A DNA stretch of 64,000 nt. It comes from Capra hircus. Lineage: Eukaryota; Chordata; Mammalia; Artiodactyla; Bovidae. Location of the stretch: the NCBI RefSeq assembly GCF_001704415.2, contig NC_030836.1, forward strand, positions 20,806,001 to 20,870,000. The letters are read 5' to 3'. Position 1 is the stretch's first letter, and each line of letters starts with the position of its first letter. Both the position numbers and the translations under genes were made by a program. Shown piece by piece: positions 1-10,577 of this stretch. Below the pieces are notes generated by a model. The model worked only from the letters and a program-made list of their open reading frames with translations. It had not been told where the DNA came from and ran no database searches.

Positions 1-130
1 GAATGAAGGAAAAGGGAGTAATAGCAAAATAAATTGTCCTTGCCACAGTCAAAGGACATCAAACTTAATTTAGTCGTTTGCTTTGAGCCTAGGAACTGTT
101 CTGTTTCAAGATCTGTGGAAAAAATTATTG

Positions 131-391
131 AGGGCAGCAACCCACTCCAGTACTCTTGTCTGGAAAATCCCATGGACGGAGGAGCCTGGTAGGCTGCAGT
201 CCATGGGGATGCAGAGTCGCGACTGAGCGACTTCACTTTCACTTTTCACTTTCATGCATTGGAGAAGGAAATGGCAACCCACTCCAGTGTTCTTGCCTGG
301 AGAATCCCAGGGACAGCGGAACCTGGTGGGCTGCTGTCTACGGGGTCGCACAGAGTCGGACACGACTGAAGTGACTTAGCAGCAGCAGCAG
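131..391 (+). mobile_element. Bov-A2 SINE (BovA dimer)
   Basis: Two BovA monomers in sense order: each has a CACTCCAGT..TTGCCTGGA block and an AGTCGGACACGACTGA-like 3' block. They are joined by the CACTTTCACTTTTCACTTTC linker and end in an (AGC)n tail. The first monomer lacks the usual start. No target-site duplication is clear. Bov-A2 is a non-autonomous ruminant SINE that shares its 3' sequence with BovB, so BovB machinery is the likely mobiliser. Confidence 0.93.
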
Positions 392-1449
392 TGTGACCAC
401 ACTAACTCCAAATATATGCACAAGTCTATGTTGACTTACTTGGTCATTAGAAACTACTAAAGTTTCTAAGCCACTGAAGGAAAATTATTTCAAAGGTTTC
501 ATTTTTCTCAAAATGTTTGCTTTAGATATTATACAGTCTATATATTCTGGACATTCTCATGTGACTATACTTTATATATCTTTCATTTTAAATAATATTG
601 TGTATAATTAACACTATACAAAATGAGACTTAAATATGTTGTGAGTAAATAAAATTATTCCAGGATATTACACTCATGATTTTGTAAAGGAACTGAGATA
701 ATTTTCTCATTAAAATGATTAAACCATTGTCTTCATGTTATAAAAGTTTAAGAGTTCCTAGTAAAGAAAAGTGTTATCTCATGAAATTAGCTGATTTAGT
801 TCATTTGTACAATGCAGTGAATATCACTAAAGTTGAACATTTTTATGGCATTTATTGAATGAAAATAATTTTATAAGGCAAAATGTACAAATTATGAACT
901 AAAAATTTCCTTTAGATTTGCTGATCAAGTTTAATTCACACAAGTGAAATATCAGCAAACATAAGTATTTTATAATTCTACTGAAATCCCCTTTAGCTAT
1001 TTAATTAAAGAGAAGTAGAACTATGTGGAGATAAACACAATGACATTATATGCCTCAGCTTCTCCTGAGGCACTGAAGCCTTATCTTTAGAACGCAAGTT
1101 GTAGCCATTAGAATTCTGTGAAAAATGAACCAATAGTAACTAAAAGTTCAGTTGTGAGAAATGAGTGAATTAAACAATATTTAACCAGGCCAACGAATCC
1201 CAATGCTTAATTGCCAGTGTATTGTTCTATTAACAATGAGTCAAAGATTCATCATGCAAATAAACCCCCCAAAAATAAGGCCACATCTGTAAATGATGAT
1301 TTGATAACCTGCCATATTAAAACCATTTTCTCTAATTTCAAGTTATTTCAGGGAGCCTAAATTTAATGGAAGGAAAAATTGGTATCTCACACACGCTCCG
1401 CATCTCTAAACTATTGAAATTACACACATGAGCATTTACAAAGTTTGGG
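392..1449. other. Repeat-poor AT-rich spacer
   Basis: About 1.06 kb of AT-rich DNA. I see no recognisable repeat, long ORF or RNA gene in it. Confidence 0.6.
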
Positions 1450-1489
1450 GTTTTTTTTTTTCTTTTTTTTTTTTATTGGTTTTGCCATA
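1450..1489 (-). repeat. Poly(T) tract, possible minimal L1 3' end
   Basis: A T-rich run is followed by ATTGGTTTTGCCATA, the same string that follows the poly(T) of the ruminant L1 3' end near 16,540. It may be an L1 insertion truncated almost to its poly(A) tail. Chance cannot be excluded with so short a match. Confidence 0.35.
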
Positions 1490-1639
1490 AATGTGCAAAA
1501 TGACAAAGTAGAGAAATTGCACTCTATTAAAGACATGATTAGGGCTTGTAAAATAGAAAATGAAGAGACAGCCTGGTGCTCTATTTTTCAGATCCACAAA
1601 AAGGAATTTAGAAAATAACATATATTTTTCAAGTCACCT

Positions 1640-1733
1640 AATGAACCCATTAGGGAAGCCTGGCATGCTGCTGTCCATGAGGGTCACAAAGGGTCAGACA
1701 TTACGGGCGACTGAACAATAACAAATGAACCCA
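1640..1733 (+). mobile_element. 5'-truncated BovA-type SINE with target-site duplication
   Basis: Only the last ~74 bp of a BovA 3' region are present (GGGAAGCCTGG..GTCACAAAGGGTCAGACAT), ending GACTGAACAATAACA. It is flanked by perfect 10 bp duplications AATGAACCCA at 1640-1649 and 1724-1733. The duplication shows it arrived by target-primed insertion and is not a decayed longer copy. Confidence 0.8.
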
Positions 1734-2000
1734 GTCGCTTCCTTTTACACACATTCTCACTGAGGCTCATGGAGTCACAAAACCACAAGGATATCAGAAA
1801 TCTAATGGCACTTGGGATTAATCGTAGTCTTCTGAGAACTTTACAGGTATGTTTCCACTGGGTCATGTAACCTCAAAAGCTGAGAGAGATCTACATATGC
1901 GATTGTCCATATGTGTACTTTCTTTTTCAGTTGAATATCGTGATATATCATGCTCACCTTCCTTCAGACCCCCTATGTTGTTTCTCATTTGTTCAGTACA

Positions 2001-3566
2001 TTTCAGTTCAGTCGCTCAGTTGTGTCCAACACTTTGCAACCCCCTGAATCGCAGCACGCCAGGCCTCCCTGTCCATCACCAACTCCCGGAGTCCACCCAA
2101 ACCTATGTCCACTGAGTCGGTGATACCATCCAACCATCTCATCCTCTGGAGTCCCCTTCTCCTCCTGCCCTCAATCTTTCCAGCATCAGGGGCTTTTCCA
2201 ATGAGTCAGCTCTTTGCATCAAGTGGCCAAAGCGTTAGAGTTTCAGCTTCAAAATCAGTCCTACCAATGAACACCCAGGACTGATCTCCTTTAGGATGGA
2301 GTGGTTGGATCTCCTTGCAGTCCAAGGGACTCTCAAGAGTCTTCAACACCACAGTTCAAAACCATCTTCAGCGCTCAACTTTCTTTATACTCCAACTCTC
2401 ACATCCATACATGACCACTGGAAAAACCATAGCCTTGACTAGATGGAACTTAGTCGGCAAAGTAATGTCTCTGCTTTTGAATATGCTATCTAGGTTGGTC
2501 ATAACTTTTCTTCCAAGGAGTAAGCGTCTTTTAATTTCTAGCTGCAGTCACCATCTGCAGTGATTTTGGAGCCCCAAAAAAATAAAGTCTGACACTGTCT
2601 CCACTGTTTCCCCATCTATTTCCCATGAAGTGATGGGACCAGATGCCATGATCTTTGTTTTCTGAGTGTTGAGCTTTAAGCCAACTTTTTCACTCTCCTC
2701 TTTCACTTTCATCAAGAGGTTCTTTAGTTCTTCTTCACTTTCTGCCATAAGGGTGGTGCCATCTGCACATCTGAGGTTATTCATATTTCTCCCAGCAATC
2801 TGGATTCCATCTTGTGCTTCTTCCAGCCCAGCGTTTCTCATGATGTACTCTGCATATAAGTTAAATAAGCAGGGTGACATTATACAGCCTTGACGTACTC
2901 CTTTTCCTATTTGGAACCAGTCTGTTTTTCCATGTCCAGTTCTAACTGTTGTTTCCTGTCCTGCATATGGGTTTCTCAAGAGGCAGGTCAGGTGGTCTGG
3001 TATTCCCATCTCTTTCAGAATTTTCCACAGTTTATTGTGATCCACACAGTCAAAGGCTTTGATATAGTCAATAAAGCAGAAATAGATGTTTTTCTGGAAC
3101 TGTCTTGCTTTTTCCATGATCCAGCAGATGTTGGCAATTTGATCTCTGGTTCCTCTGCCTTTTCTAAAAACCGGCTTGAGCATCTGGAGGTTCACGGTTC
3201 ACGTATTGCTGAAGCCTGGCTTGGAGAATTTTGAGCATTATTTTACTAGTGTGTGAGATGAGTACAATTGTGCAGTAGTTTGAGCATTTTTTAGCATTGC
3301 CTTTCTTTGGCATTGGAATGAAAACTGACCTTTTCTAGTCCTGTGGCCACTACTGAGTTTTCCAAGTTTGCTGGCATACTGAGTGCAACACTTTCACAGC
3401 ATCATCTTTCAGGATTTGAAATAGCTCAAGTGGAATTCCATCACCTCCACTAGCTTTGTTCATAGTAATGCTTCCTAAGGCCCACTTGACTTCACATTCC
3501 AGGATGTCTGGCTCTAGGTGAATGATCACACCATCATGATTATCTGGGTTGTGAAGATTTTTAGGA
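2001..3566 (-). mobile_element. BovB LINE, 5'-truncated, antisense
   Basis: Read on the minus strand, this is the 3' half of BovB: the reverse-transcriptase core, the C-terminal region and the TGAACTGAA-type terminus at the left end. The 5' end is lost near 3,566, within the segment upstream of the RT core. Substitutions, small indels and stops make it non-functional. No target-site duplication is apparent. Confidence 0.93.
2548..3195 (-). pseudogene. BovB reverse-transcriptase remnant, longest RT frame in window
   Basis: A 215-residue open segment of the BovB polyprotein, which in an intact element carries an APE-type endonuclease and an RTE-clade reverse transcriptase that primes on nicked genomic DNA. 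Visible blocks in order are the FIDYIKAFDCVDH region with RT motif A (about residues 41-53), RQGCIMSPCLFN (101-112), and the motif C position, which reads CADG (143-146) instead of the YADD seen in other copies here. The second catalytic aspartate is therefore gone and the tyrosine is replaced. The methionine start is fortuitous, since the frame is simply the longest stop-free stretch of a decayed copy. The reading ends in a frameshifted C-terminus. It has no promoter and no N-terminal endonuclease. Inactive, high confidence. Confidence 0.9.
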
Positions 3567-4487
3567 GTAATTCATGAGATCTTCATCCTCATGAAGAACA
3601 ATATTACAAAGTTTCAAATTCTCATTCTGTTATTTAAACTCTGACATGTCTGTGAAAATTATATAATTAAGACTTCCTCCAGTGGTTTCAGAAATAGTTT
3701 TCAAGAGCATGTTAATTGTAATCATTGTATGATTAACAAATATCCAAAAATATTGACAATGCAAGACAAAGGGTTAACATGGCAAGATGCAAAATTACCA
3801 AATAAGTTAAATTGTTTCATTTATCTGGTTCCTTATGTTTAAAATCTCTAAGGTGGACTAGATGTTTTCTAACATTCCCTTGGCACATCAGTTGGTTCAC
3901 AATTTATCCTCTGCATTAAACGTTTAACGAGAGCAGTGCTAACTTTGTTTACCAGGTTTGCTGACATTGAGCTGTCATATATTTCATAATATCACATGTT
4001 CTTCCTGCTGTTTATTTCCATTTCCTTCATAATTCAAAGTAAAGTAAGAAAAAAGTGAAATAAAAATAGATTCCATTTACTGTTAAACTGGATTACCAAG
4101 CAATGAAAATCAATTTAGCTTCTATTACAAATAGCAACAAACATCCACACATTTCTCTGAATTTAACTTTTCTGAGAGAAAATCAGGTGTCCAGAAAATT
4201 GCTGCTGCCACAGACATAATCCATTTTTTAATTTGACTATCAGATATATATTCATGGGAAGCAAAGTCTACCCCTTGGATAAATACAAGTGATATTCACA
4301 CATGTGTTGCTTCGGAAACCCGAGTTTGATGCAAAAAGCTATTGTAACAAAAGTTAAGTTGTTGCATTAACACTCTGTCTCTTATTCATTGCTGGGCATA
4401 AATGAAAAACTAAATTTTTGATTGTTTATTTTAAAAGTAGAAAACCATCCTCAGTGAAAGAACCAAGTTACTCATTAGACGATATGT
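3567..4487. other. Repeat-poor AT-rich spacer
   Basis: About 0.9 kb of AT-rich sequence. No repeat family, gene or RNA structure is recognised. Confidence 0.55.
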
Positions 4488-4612
4488 GGTGGTGGTTTAG
4501 TCACTAAGTCGTGTCCAACTCTTGCAACCCATGGACTGTAGCTAGCCAGGCTCCTCTACCCATGGGATTCTCCAGGCAAGAATACTGGAGTGGGTTGCCA
4601 TTTCCTCCTCCA
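4488..4612 (-). mobile_element. Bov-tA/BovA fragment, antisense
   Basis: The GTTTAGTCACTAAGTCGTGT start and GAATACTGGAGTGGGTTGCC block are the BovA body on the minus strand. The tRNA-like head is missing (truncated after CATTTCCTCCTCC). TAGACGATATG on the left and TAGATGACATG on the right (9 of 11) may be an aged target-site duplication. Confidence 0.85.
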
Positions 4613-4800
4613 AATAGATGACATGCTTCAGACAGAATTGGATGGTTCTGTATTTCTGACTACTGTGTAGTTTTAGTAAAAGTCCTATTGTGTACTTCTT
4701 TAGAAATTTTTTAAAAGACAAAAACTTTTTTAATATCTTGGTGGAATAGTAGTATCTTTTGAAGATTTTAATTCAACCTTCTAAAATACTTGGTCAGCAT

Positions 4801-5127
4801 TATTAGTACCATGCTGCTAAGTCACTTTTACACTGTGCTGCTGCTACTCCTGCTAAGTCACTTCAGTCGTGTCCAACTCTGTGCAACCCCATAGACGGCA
4901 GCCCACCAGGCTCCCCTGTCCCTGGGATTCTCCAGACAAGAACACTGGAGTGGGTTGCCATTTCCTTCTCCAATGAATGAAAGTGAAAAGTGAAAGTGAA
5001 GTAGCTCAGTCGTGTCCGACCCTCAGCGACCCCATGGACTGCAGCCCACCAGGCTCCTCCGTCCATGGGATTTTCCAGGCAAGAGTACTGGAGTGGGGTG
5101 CCATTGCCTTCTCCGTATTAGTATCAT
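4801..5127 (-). mobile_element. Bov-A2 SINE with target-site duplication
   Basis: A full BovA dimer on the minus strand, with the monomers linked by GAAAGTGAAAAGTGAAAGTG. Near-perfect target-site duplications TATTAGTA(C/T)CAT lie at 4801-4812 and 5116-5127 (11 of 12). The tail side holds an extra GCTGCTAAGTCACTT copy before the (CTG)-rich tail, so the 3' end is partly duplicated inside the insertion. Confidence 0.93.
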
Positions 5128-5296
5128 AGATTTTGTTAAAGCCAATCATATTAATGACAGCACTTAATGCGCTAGTGCATCAGATGGCAATTACATTATC
5201 AGGTAAACAAGATTATGGCAAAACACTGTTAAAAAAACACTAATATTTTCTTAACTTTCCCAATAAAAGTATTCCTTGTCAAATTCAAGCTGTTTT

Positions 5297-5378
5297 ATAT
5301 GTGTGTGTGTGTATATATGTATATATATGTATATATATATATAATATATTCATACTACATATGTGTATATATATGTAT
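5297..5378. repeat. (TG)n/(TA)n microsatellite
   Basis: A short TG run passes into alternating TA/TGTA repeats, interrupted by CATACTACATATG. It is a likely polymorphic locus. Strongly biased composition only, with no gene signal. Confidence 0.85.
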
Positions 5379-5414
5379 TTTCTTTTTTTTTAGATTATGC
5401 CATTTGCCTAAATT

Positions 5415-5712
5415 TTTAGCTTTATTGAGATATAATTGAAATATGACATTATATAATTTTAAGATGTATTATGTAAGGATTTGATTTATGTATATATTGT
5501 GAAATGATTAGCAGAAAAGGCTTAGTTAACACGTCAGTTCATATAATTACAAGTGTTAAAAACCTTTAAGATCTATTCCTTTACCAATTTCCAAATTTAC
5601 AATACAGTATTGTTAACGATGGTCATCTTGTTCTACATTATATCCTAATGACAAATACATATTAAAAATGGAAGTTTGTAACCTTTGACCATCTTCATTT
5701 ATTTCCCCCACT
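5415..5712 (-). mobile_element. Ancient L1 (L1M-type) 3' UTR, antisense
   Basis: TTTATTGAGATATAATTGAA, GTATATATTGTGAAATGATT, CAATACAGTATTGTTAAC and GGAAGTTTGTAACCTTTGAC follow the order of the antisense 3' UTR of old mammalian L1 subfamilies. Strong divergence fits pre-ruminant age. Subfamily not resolved. Confidence 0.75.
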
Positions 5713-6186
5713 GGAGGAGTGAATCATTATCTGAAGAACAGAGAAGTAGATGAAACAGGTTTAGATAGACTAGAAATTTTCAAGAGAATCAACTTTGTAT
5801 TCTCATTCTTCCTGCTCAATTTTTTTTCTTTCTTTTTAGGCTAATTTTGACTAGAAAAATTCAAGTCTTTCTTACTAAGATTATGGGATCTATAGTTATA
5901 TTACAACAAAAAAATAAACATATTGCTAGATCTAGCCAGTTTGAGGAGATAATATAGCATAAAAAAATAAAGACATGTAGAAAATATCTCCACTATTCCA
6001 AACTAGATTTACTATCATGTTATTCATAATTTTCAATTCACAGACAATCTTTTTATAAAGTATATTCTGTTCATTTTTCAACTACTCTCAGATATCTGAT
6101 ATCCTCTTTATAATTACTTTATTGGCTTTCTCATAGGGATTAAACCAAGTTTTAATTGTTTATTGCTTTTTAAGAATTTGAAGTTT
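5713..6186. other. Unassigned AT-rich spacer
   Basis: About 470 bp with no recognisable repeat or gene. Confidence 0.5.
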
Positions 6187-6402
6187 CACTCTAATCACTC
6201 AGTCATTTTTGACTCTGTGACCCCATGGACTGTAGCCCGCCAGACTCCTCTGTCCATGGGATTTACCAGGCAAGAATACTGGAGTAGGTTGCCATGACTT
6301 CCCCCAGGGGATCTTCCCAAACCAGGGATCAGACTCACATCTCTCGCTTCTCCTGCATTGGCAGACTGATGCTTTTCATTAGTGCCACCTGGGAAGCTTC
6401 AT
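6187..6402 (-). mobile_element. Bov-tA SINE, antisense, full length
   Basis: On the minus strand, a tRNA-like head (beginning near AAGCTTCCCAGGTGGCACTA) is followed by GGAAGATCCC-type sequence and a BovA body. The tRNA part carries decayed A and B boxes and would not fold as a tRNA. It lies directly beside the MER5-like element. Confidence 0.9.
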
Positions 6403-6412
6403 GGCTTTAGCT

Positions 6413-6571
6413 CAGTGGTTCTCAAAGTGTGATTCCCCCAAGCAGGTAGGAACAGAATCAGAAACTCAAATTCTTAGGGTCTACCCAGACAAACTGAATT
6501 AGAAACTCTGGGAAAGGGGCCAGCAATATGTACTTTAGCAAATTCTCCAGGTGATTCTGATGTATGTTAAC
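6413..6571 (-). mobile_element. MER5A-like hAT DNA transposon remnant
   Basis: It starts CAGTGGTTCTCAAAGTGTG, continues through AATTAGAAACTCTGGGAAA and GGGCCAGCAATATGT, and ends CCAGGTGATTCTGATGTATG. This matches the remembered MER5A non-autonomous hAT-Charlie pattern. The right terminal repeat is incomplete. The strand assumes the usual consensus direction. Confidence 0.75.
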
Positions 6572-6875
6572 ATTTAATAATTACACTACAAATAATCCAT
6601 AGAAACCAAAAGTACTTTGAGAAAAAATATGGGAGTGTTTATGAAATTTAAAAACTCATTTAGCTTAATGCTTTGATAAAATTAGGGAAAAAGGAAAACG
6701 ATTATTTGTGCTGATACTTAAGTTGGGAAACAAAGCTTATTCAGCTCAAGAGCACCTCAGAAATAATTTAATGATAGTAAGGTCATCAGTAGACAAAATA
6801 AGTAAATTGAATTGTGAAAGACCCACAGGTTATGAAGGACTGAGACAAGATTAAGCAAGGAAATGGAAAAGACTA
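6572..6875. other. Unassigned spacer
   Basis: About 300 bp, AT-rich, with nothing recognised. Confidence 0.5.
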
Positions 6876-7165
6876 TATGTTAGTGTGCTGCTGCTAAGTC
6901 ACTTCAGTCATGTTCAACTCTGTGCGACCCCATAGACGGCAGCGCACCAGGCCTCCCATCCCTGGGATTCTCCAGGCAAGAACACTGGAGTGGGTTGCCA
7001 TGTCCTTCTCCAATGCACGAAAGTGAAAAGCGAAAGTGAAGTTGTTCAGTCGTGTCCGACTCTTAGCGACCCCATGGACTGCAGCCTACCAGGCTCCTCC
7101 ATCCATGGGATTTTCCAGGCAAGAGTACTGGAGTGGGGTGCCATTGCCTTGTCCTATGTTAGTGT
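6876..7165 (-). mobile_element. Bov-A2 SINE with perfect target-site duplication
   Basis: A complete BovA dimer on the minus strand between perfect 11 bp duplications TATGTTAGTGT at 6876-6886 and 7155-7165. The clean flanks and intact dimer make this one of the younger insertions in the window. Confidence 0.95.
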
Positions 7166-7607
7166 AGTTCTACAGGAAAATACAGGTGAGAGGGAAGTTA
7201 GGTTTCCCTCCAGTTCTGGTAGGAGTTCATGCTTAAATAATGCATAGGATAAGAGTAAGACTTGGATTTGAAAGAGAGAGGCCATTTAAAGATCTTCATA
7301 TCATATGATGGATTTTCAATCCATTTTCCCTATTGTTTAGCCCAGAAAGCTAGAAGGAAGGCATCCCTCATCATATGTGTCACATGTGTCTATTCATTTA
7401 AATACTAAGCTAATGCCACATTTGATAAACATACTATAATTCTTCCTGAACCCATGTATCATTTTATTATGTTCCTATTATAACTTTTCCTTAGTCCAGG
7501 AAGAAAAGAAAAACTTTTCTTCCATACTTCTTTCCCCTAATACTCCATGAAGTACAAAATATATATCATCTATTTCCTCCAATCCTAGCACGGTGGTTGA
7601 GATTTTA
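7166..7607. other. Unassigned spacer
   Basis: About 440 bp with no recognised repeat or gene. Confidence 0.5.
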
Positions 7608-7930
7608 TAGTTCAGTCACTCAATCATGTCCGACTCTTTGTGAACCCATGGACTGCATAATGCCAGGCTTCCCTGTCCTTCACCATCTCCCGGAGCTTGC
7701 TCAAATTCATGTCCATTGAATTCATGATGCCATCCAACCATTTTGCCCTCTGTCATCTCCTTCTCCTCCTGCCTTCATTCTTTCCCAGCATCAGGGTTTT
7801 TTCCAATGAGTTGGCTTTTTGCGTCAGGTGGTCAAAGTATTGGAGCTTCAGCTTCATCACCAGTCTTTCCAATGAATATTTATGGTTGATTTCCTCTGAG
7901 ATTGACTGGTTTGATCTCCTTGCAGATTTA
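7608..7930 (-). mobile_element. BovB 3' fragment, antisense
   Basis: It begins AGTTCAGTCACTCAATCATG, the BovB terminus on the minus strand, and runs about 320 bp into the C-terminal coding region (CTTTCCCAGCATCAGGG, GGTTTGATCTCCTTGCAG). More diverged than most BovB copies here. Severely 5'-truncated. Confidence 0.88.
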
Positions 7931-8450
7931 TATGGTCTTTAATATTTCTTCAGTGACAGTGGGAAGAGCAAAGTAGGCGTTTACAAACCAGATGATTCAG
8001 AGCCTGTGTCTCTACTGCACTCAAATGAAGACAAAAAAGATGCAAATAGCCATTATCAATTCAAGGTCTGTAAATTTATAGGATTTGGTCCATTTAATAG
8101 TGACCACGGCACTTAGAGTTACAAGTCAAAAGAGTGAGTCCTTGCAGACAATGCAAGCAACATAGGATTAAGTATAGACATTTAAATGTATGAATATGAG
8201 AATTAAACACACATACATGCACAAACATGGATATTTCTAGCTCTCCATTCTTCTCATGACTAATTGAAGTCATAATCATTTCTATAGTCATTAACTATGA
8301 AATGTAAATTAAAGACCATATTCAGCAGTTACAGATATGAATACAATAAACATAAGCTAACTAAATAATATCCTTGCATAAGGCTGAAAATAATACATGG
8401 AAACATGATCTCTAGGATTTATCTATTTATTTACTGAAAAGCAAATCCTA
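7931..8450. other. Unassigned AT-rich spacer
   Basis: About 520 bp with no recognised element. ORFs on either strand are short and lack similarity. Confidence 0.5.
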
Positions 8451-9547
8451 ACACTGCTTCCTAATATTTCACTATGTCAAAGACTTTGACTGTGTGGATC
8501 ACAATAAACTGTGGAAAATTCTGAAAGAGATGGGAATACCAGATCACCTGACCTGTCTCCTAAGACATCTATATGCAAGTCAAGAAGCAACAGTTAGAAC
8601 TGGACATGGAACAACAGACTGGTTCTACATTGGCAAAGGAGTATGTCAAGGCAGTATTATGTCACCCTGCTAATTTAACTTATTTGCAGAGTACATCATG
8701 AGAAATGCTGGGCTGGGGGAAGCACAAGCTGGAATCAAGGCCAGGAGAAATGTCAATAACCTCAGATATGCAGATGACACCACCTTTATGGCAGAAAGCA
8801 AAGAAGAACTAAAGAGCCTCTTGATGAAAGTGAAAGAAGAGAGTGAAAAAGTTGGCTTAAAGCTCAACATTCAGAAAACTAAGACCATGGCATCTGGTCC
8901 CATCACTTCATGGCAAATAGATGGGGAAACAATGAAAACAATGAGACTTTACATTTTGGGCTCCAAAATCACTGCAGATGGTGACTATAGCCATGAAACT
9001 AAAAGATGCTTACTCCTTGGAAGAAAATCTGTGACCAACCTAGACAGCATATTAAGAAACAGAGACATTACTTTGCTGACAAAAGTCCATCTAGTCAAAG
9101 CTATTGTTTTGCCAGTTGTCATGCATGGATGTGAGAGTCGGACTATAAAGAAAGCTGAGTGCTGAAGAATTGATGCTTTTAAACTGTGGTGTTGGAGAAG
9201 ACTCTTGAGTCCCTTGGACTGCAAGGAGATCCAACCAGTTAATCCTAAAGAAAATCAACCTGAATATTCATTGGAAGGACCATGCTGAAGCTGAAACTCC
9301 AATACTTTGGCTGCCTGATGTGAAGAGCTGACTCATTTGAAAAGACCTGATGCTGGGAAAGATTGAAGGCAGTAGGAGAAGGGGAAGACAGGATGAGATG
9401 GTTGTATGACAACACTGACTAGATGGATATGAGTTTGACCAGGCTCCACAAGCTGGTGATGTACAGGGAGGCCTGGTGTGCTGCAGTCTGTGGGGTCGCA
9501 AAGAGTCAGATACAAATGAGTTACTGAACTGAACTGAACATTGCTTC
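8451..9547 (+). mobile_element. BovB LINE, 5'-truncated, sense
   Basis: BovB from the RT core to the GAACTGAACTGAACA terminus. ACACTGCTTC at 8451-8460 and ACATTGCTTC at 9538-9547 (9 of 10) form a probable target-site duplication. The 3' coding part contains stops and indels. A second sense BovB begins about 70 bp downstream. Confidence 0.92.
8698..9165 (+). pseudogene. BovB reverse-transcriptase C-terminal remnant (YADD retained)
   Basis: A 155-residue frame starting inside the RT domain. RYADDTTFMAES (residues 23-34) holds the intact YADD catalytic motif. It is followed by the KVGLKLNIQKTK segment, the LLLGRKSVTNLDSI block and the CESRTIKKAE region. Upstream, the conserved CLFNLYAEY segment is cut by a stop (TGCTAATTTAAC near 8,669), and the frame ends at a TGA after AGTGC where other copies read on. 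The endonuclease and RT motif A are not in this frame. Non-functional despite the intact YADD. Confidence 0.88.
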
Positions 9548-9604
9548 TCCTGGACATCTTTTATCATAGTAAATGAAGTCAAGCAAATTTCATTAGCTGA
9601 TTTT

Positions 9605-10245
9605 GTGTGTACTGGTCCCATCACTTCATGGGAAATAGATGGGGAAACAGTGTTAGACTTTATTTTGGGGGGCTCCAAAATCACTGCAGATAGTGATTGC
9701 AGCCATGAAATTAAAAGACGCTTACTCCTTGGAAGAAAAGTTATGACCAACCTAGATAGTATATTCAAAAGCAGAGACATTACTTTGCCGACTAAGGTCC
9801 GGCTAGTCAAGTCTATGGTTTTTCCTGTGGTCATGTATGGATGTGAGAGTTGGACTGTGAAGAAGGCTGAGCGCCGAAGAATTGATGCTTTTGAACTGTA
9901 ATGTTGGAGAAGACTCTTGAGAGTCCCTTGGACTGCAAGGAGATCCAACCAGTCCATTCTGAAGGAGATCAGCCCTGGGATTTCTTTGGAAGGAATGATG
10001 CTAAGATGAAACTCCAGTACTTTGGCCACCTCATGAGAAGAGTTGCCTCATTGGAAAAGACTCTGATCCTGGGAGGGATTGGGGGCAGGAGGAGAAGGGG
10101 ACGACAGAGGATGAGATGGCTGGATGGCATCACGGACTCAATGGATGTGAGTGTGAGTGAACTCTGGGAGATGGTGATGAACAGGGAGGCCTGGCATCCT
10201 GTGATTCATGGGGTCTCAAAGAGTCGGACACTACTGAGCGACTGA
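9605..10245 (+). pseudogene. BovB polyprotein C-terminal remnant, broken by stop and frameshift
   Basis: Two overlapping frames cover the C-terminal domain downstream of the reverse transcriptase. The first (to 9,901) reads LLLGRKVMTNLDSIFKSRD and CESWTVKKAE, then stops where TGG of the conserved ELWCWRR block has become TAA. The second frame (from 9,901) picks up the family C-terminus after a small indel: KLQYFGHLMRR, GRQRMRWLDGITDSMD and an SRTLLSD end. This basic Arg-rich tail is shared by the BovB copies here. No catalytic domain is present. Inactive. Confidence 0.85.
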
Positions 10246-10253
10246 ACTGAACT
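9610..10253 (+). mobile_element. BovB LINE 3' fragment, sense
   Basis: It starts in GGTCCCATCACTTCATGGG, just after the RT core, and reaches the GACTGAACTGAACTGA terminus. It is less diverged than its upstream neighbour (for example GGGGGCAGGAGGAGAAGGGG), so it probably inserted separately. No target-site duplication was found. Confidence 0.92.
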
Positions 10254-10254
10254 G

Positions 10255-10577
10255 ATGTTGCTTAGTTTTTTAGTCAAGCCCAACTCTTTGCAATCCCATG
10301 GACTGTAGGGGTCCTCTGTCCTTGGGGATTCTCCAGGCAAAAATACTGGAATGGGTTGCCTTGCCCTCCCCCAGGGGAATTTTCCCAACCCAGAGACTGA
10401 AGGCTGGTCTTCAACCCTGCAAGCAGATTCTTTACTAAGTGAGCCACCAAAGAAGCCCGAGTATACTGTAGTGGGTAACCTATCCTTTGTCCAGGGGAAT
10501 TTCCTGACCCAGGATTAGAACTGGGGTCTCCTGCATTGCAGGCAGATTCTTTACTAACTGTGTTACACAGGGAGCCC
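10255..10577 (-). mobile_element. Bov-tA SINE with two tRNA-like heads, antisense
   Basis: On the minus strand a partial unit (tRNA-like head plus the GGAAATTCCCCTGGACAAAG region) precedes a second complete head-plus-BovA unit. Each head has a TTCTTTACTAA..TGCAGGCAGATT antisense core. The same two-head arrangement occurs at 42,531-42,857, so it is an inherited dimer form and not two chance insertions. Confidence 0.85.

Noticed and set aside
9268..10029. 253-codon ORF on the minus strand, the longest in the window
   Set aside because: It is antisense to two BovB copies and crosses the unique spacer between them. The antisense strand of this coding region happens to be poor in stops. No protein similarity is recognisable.
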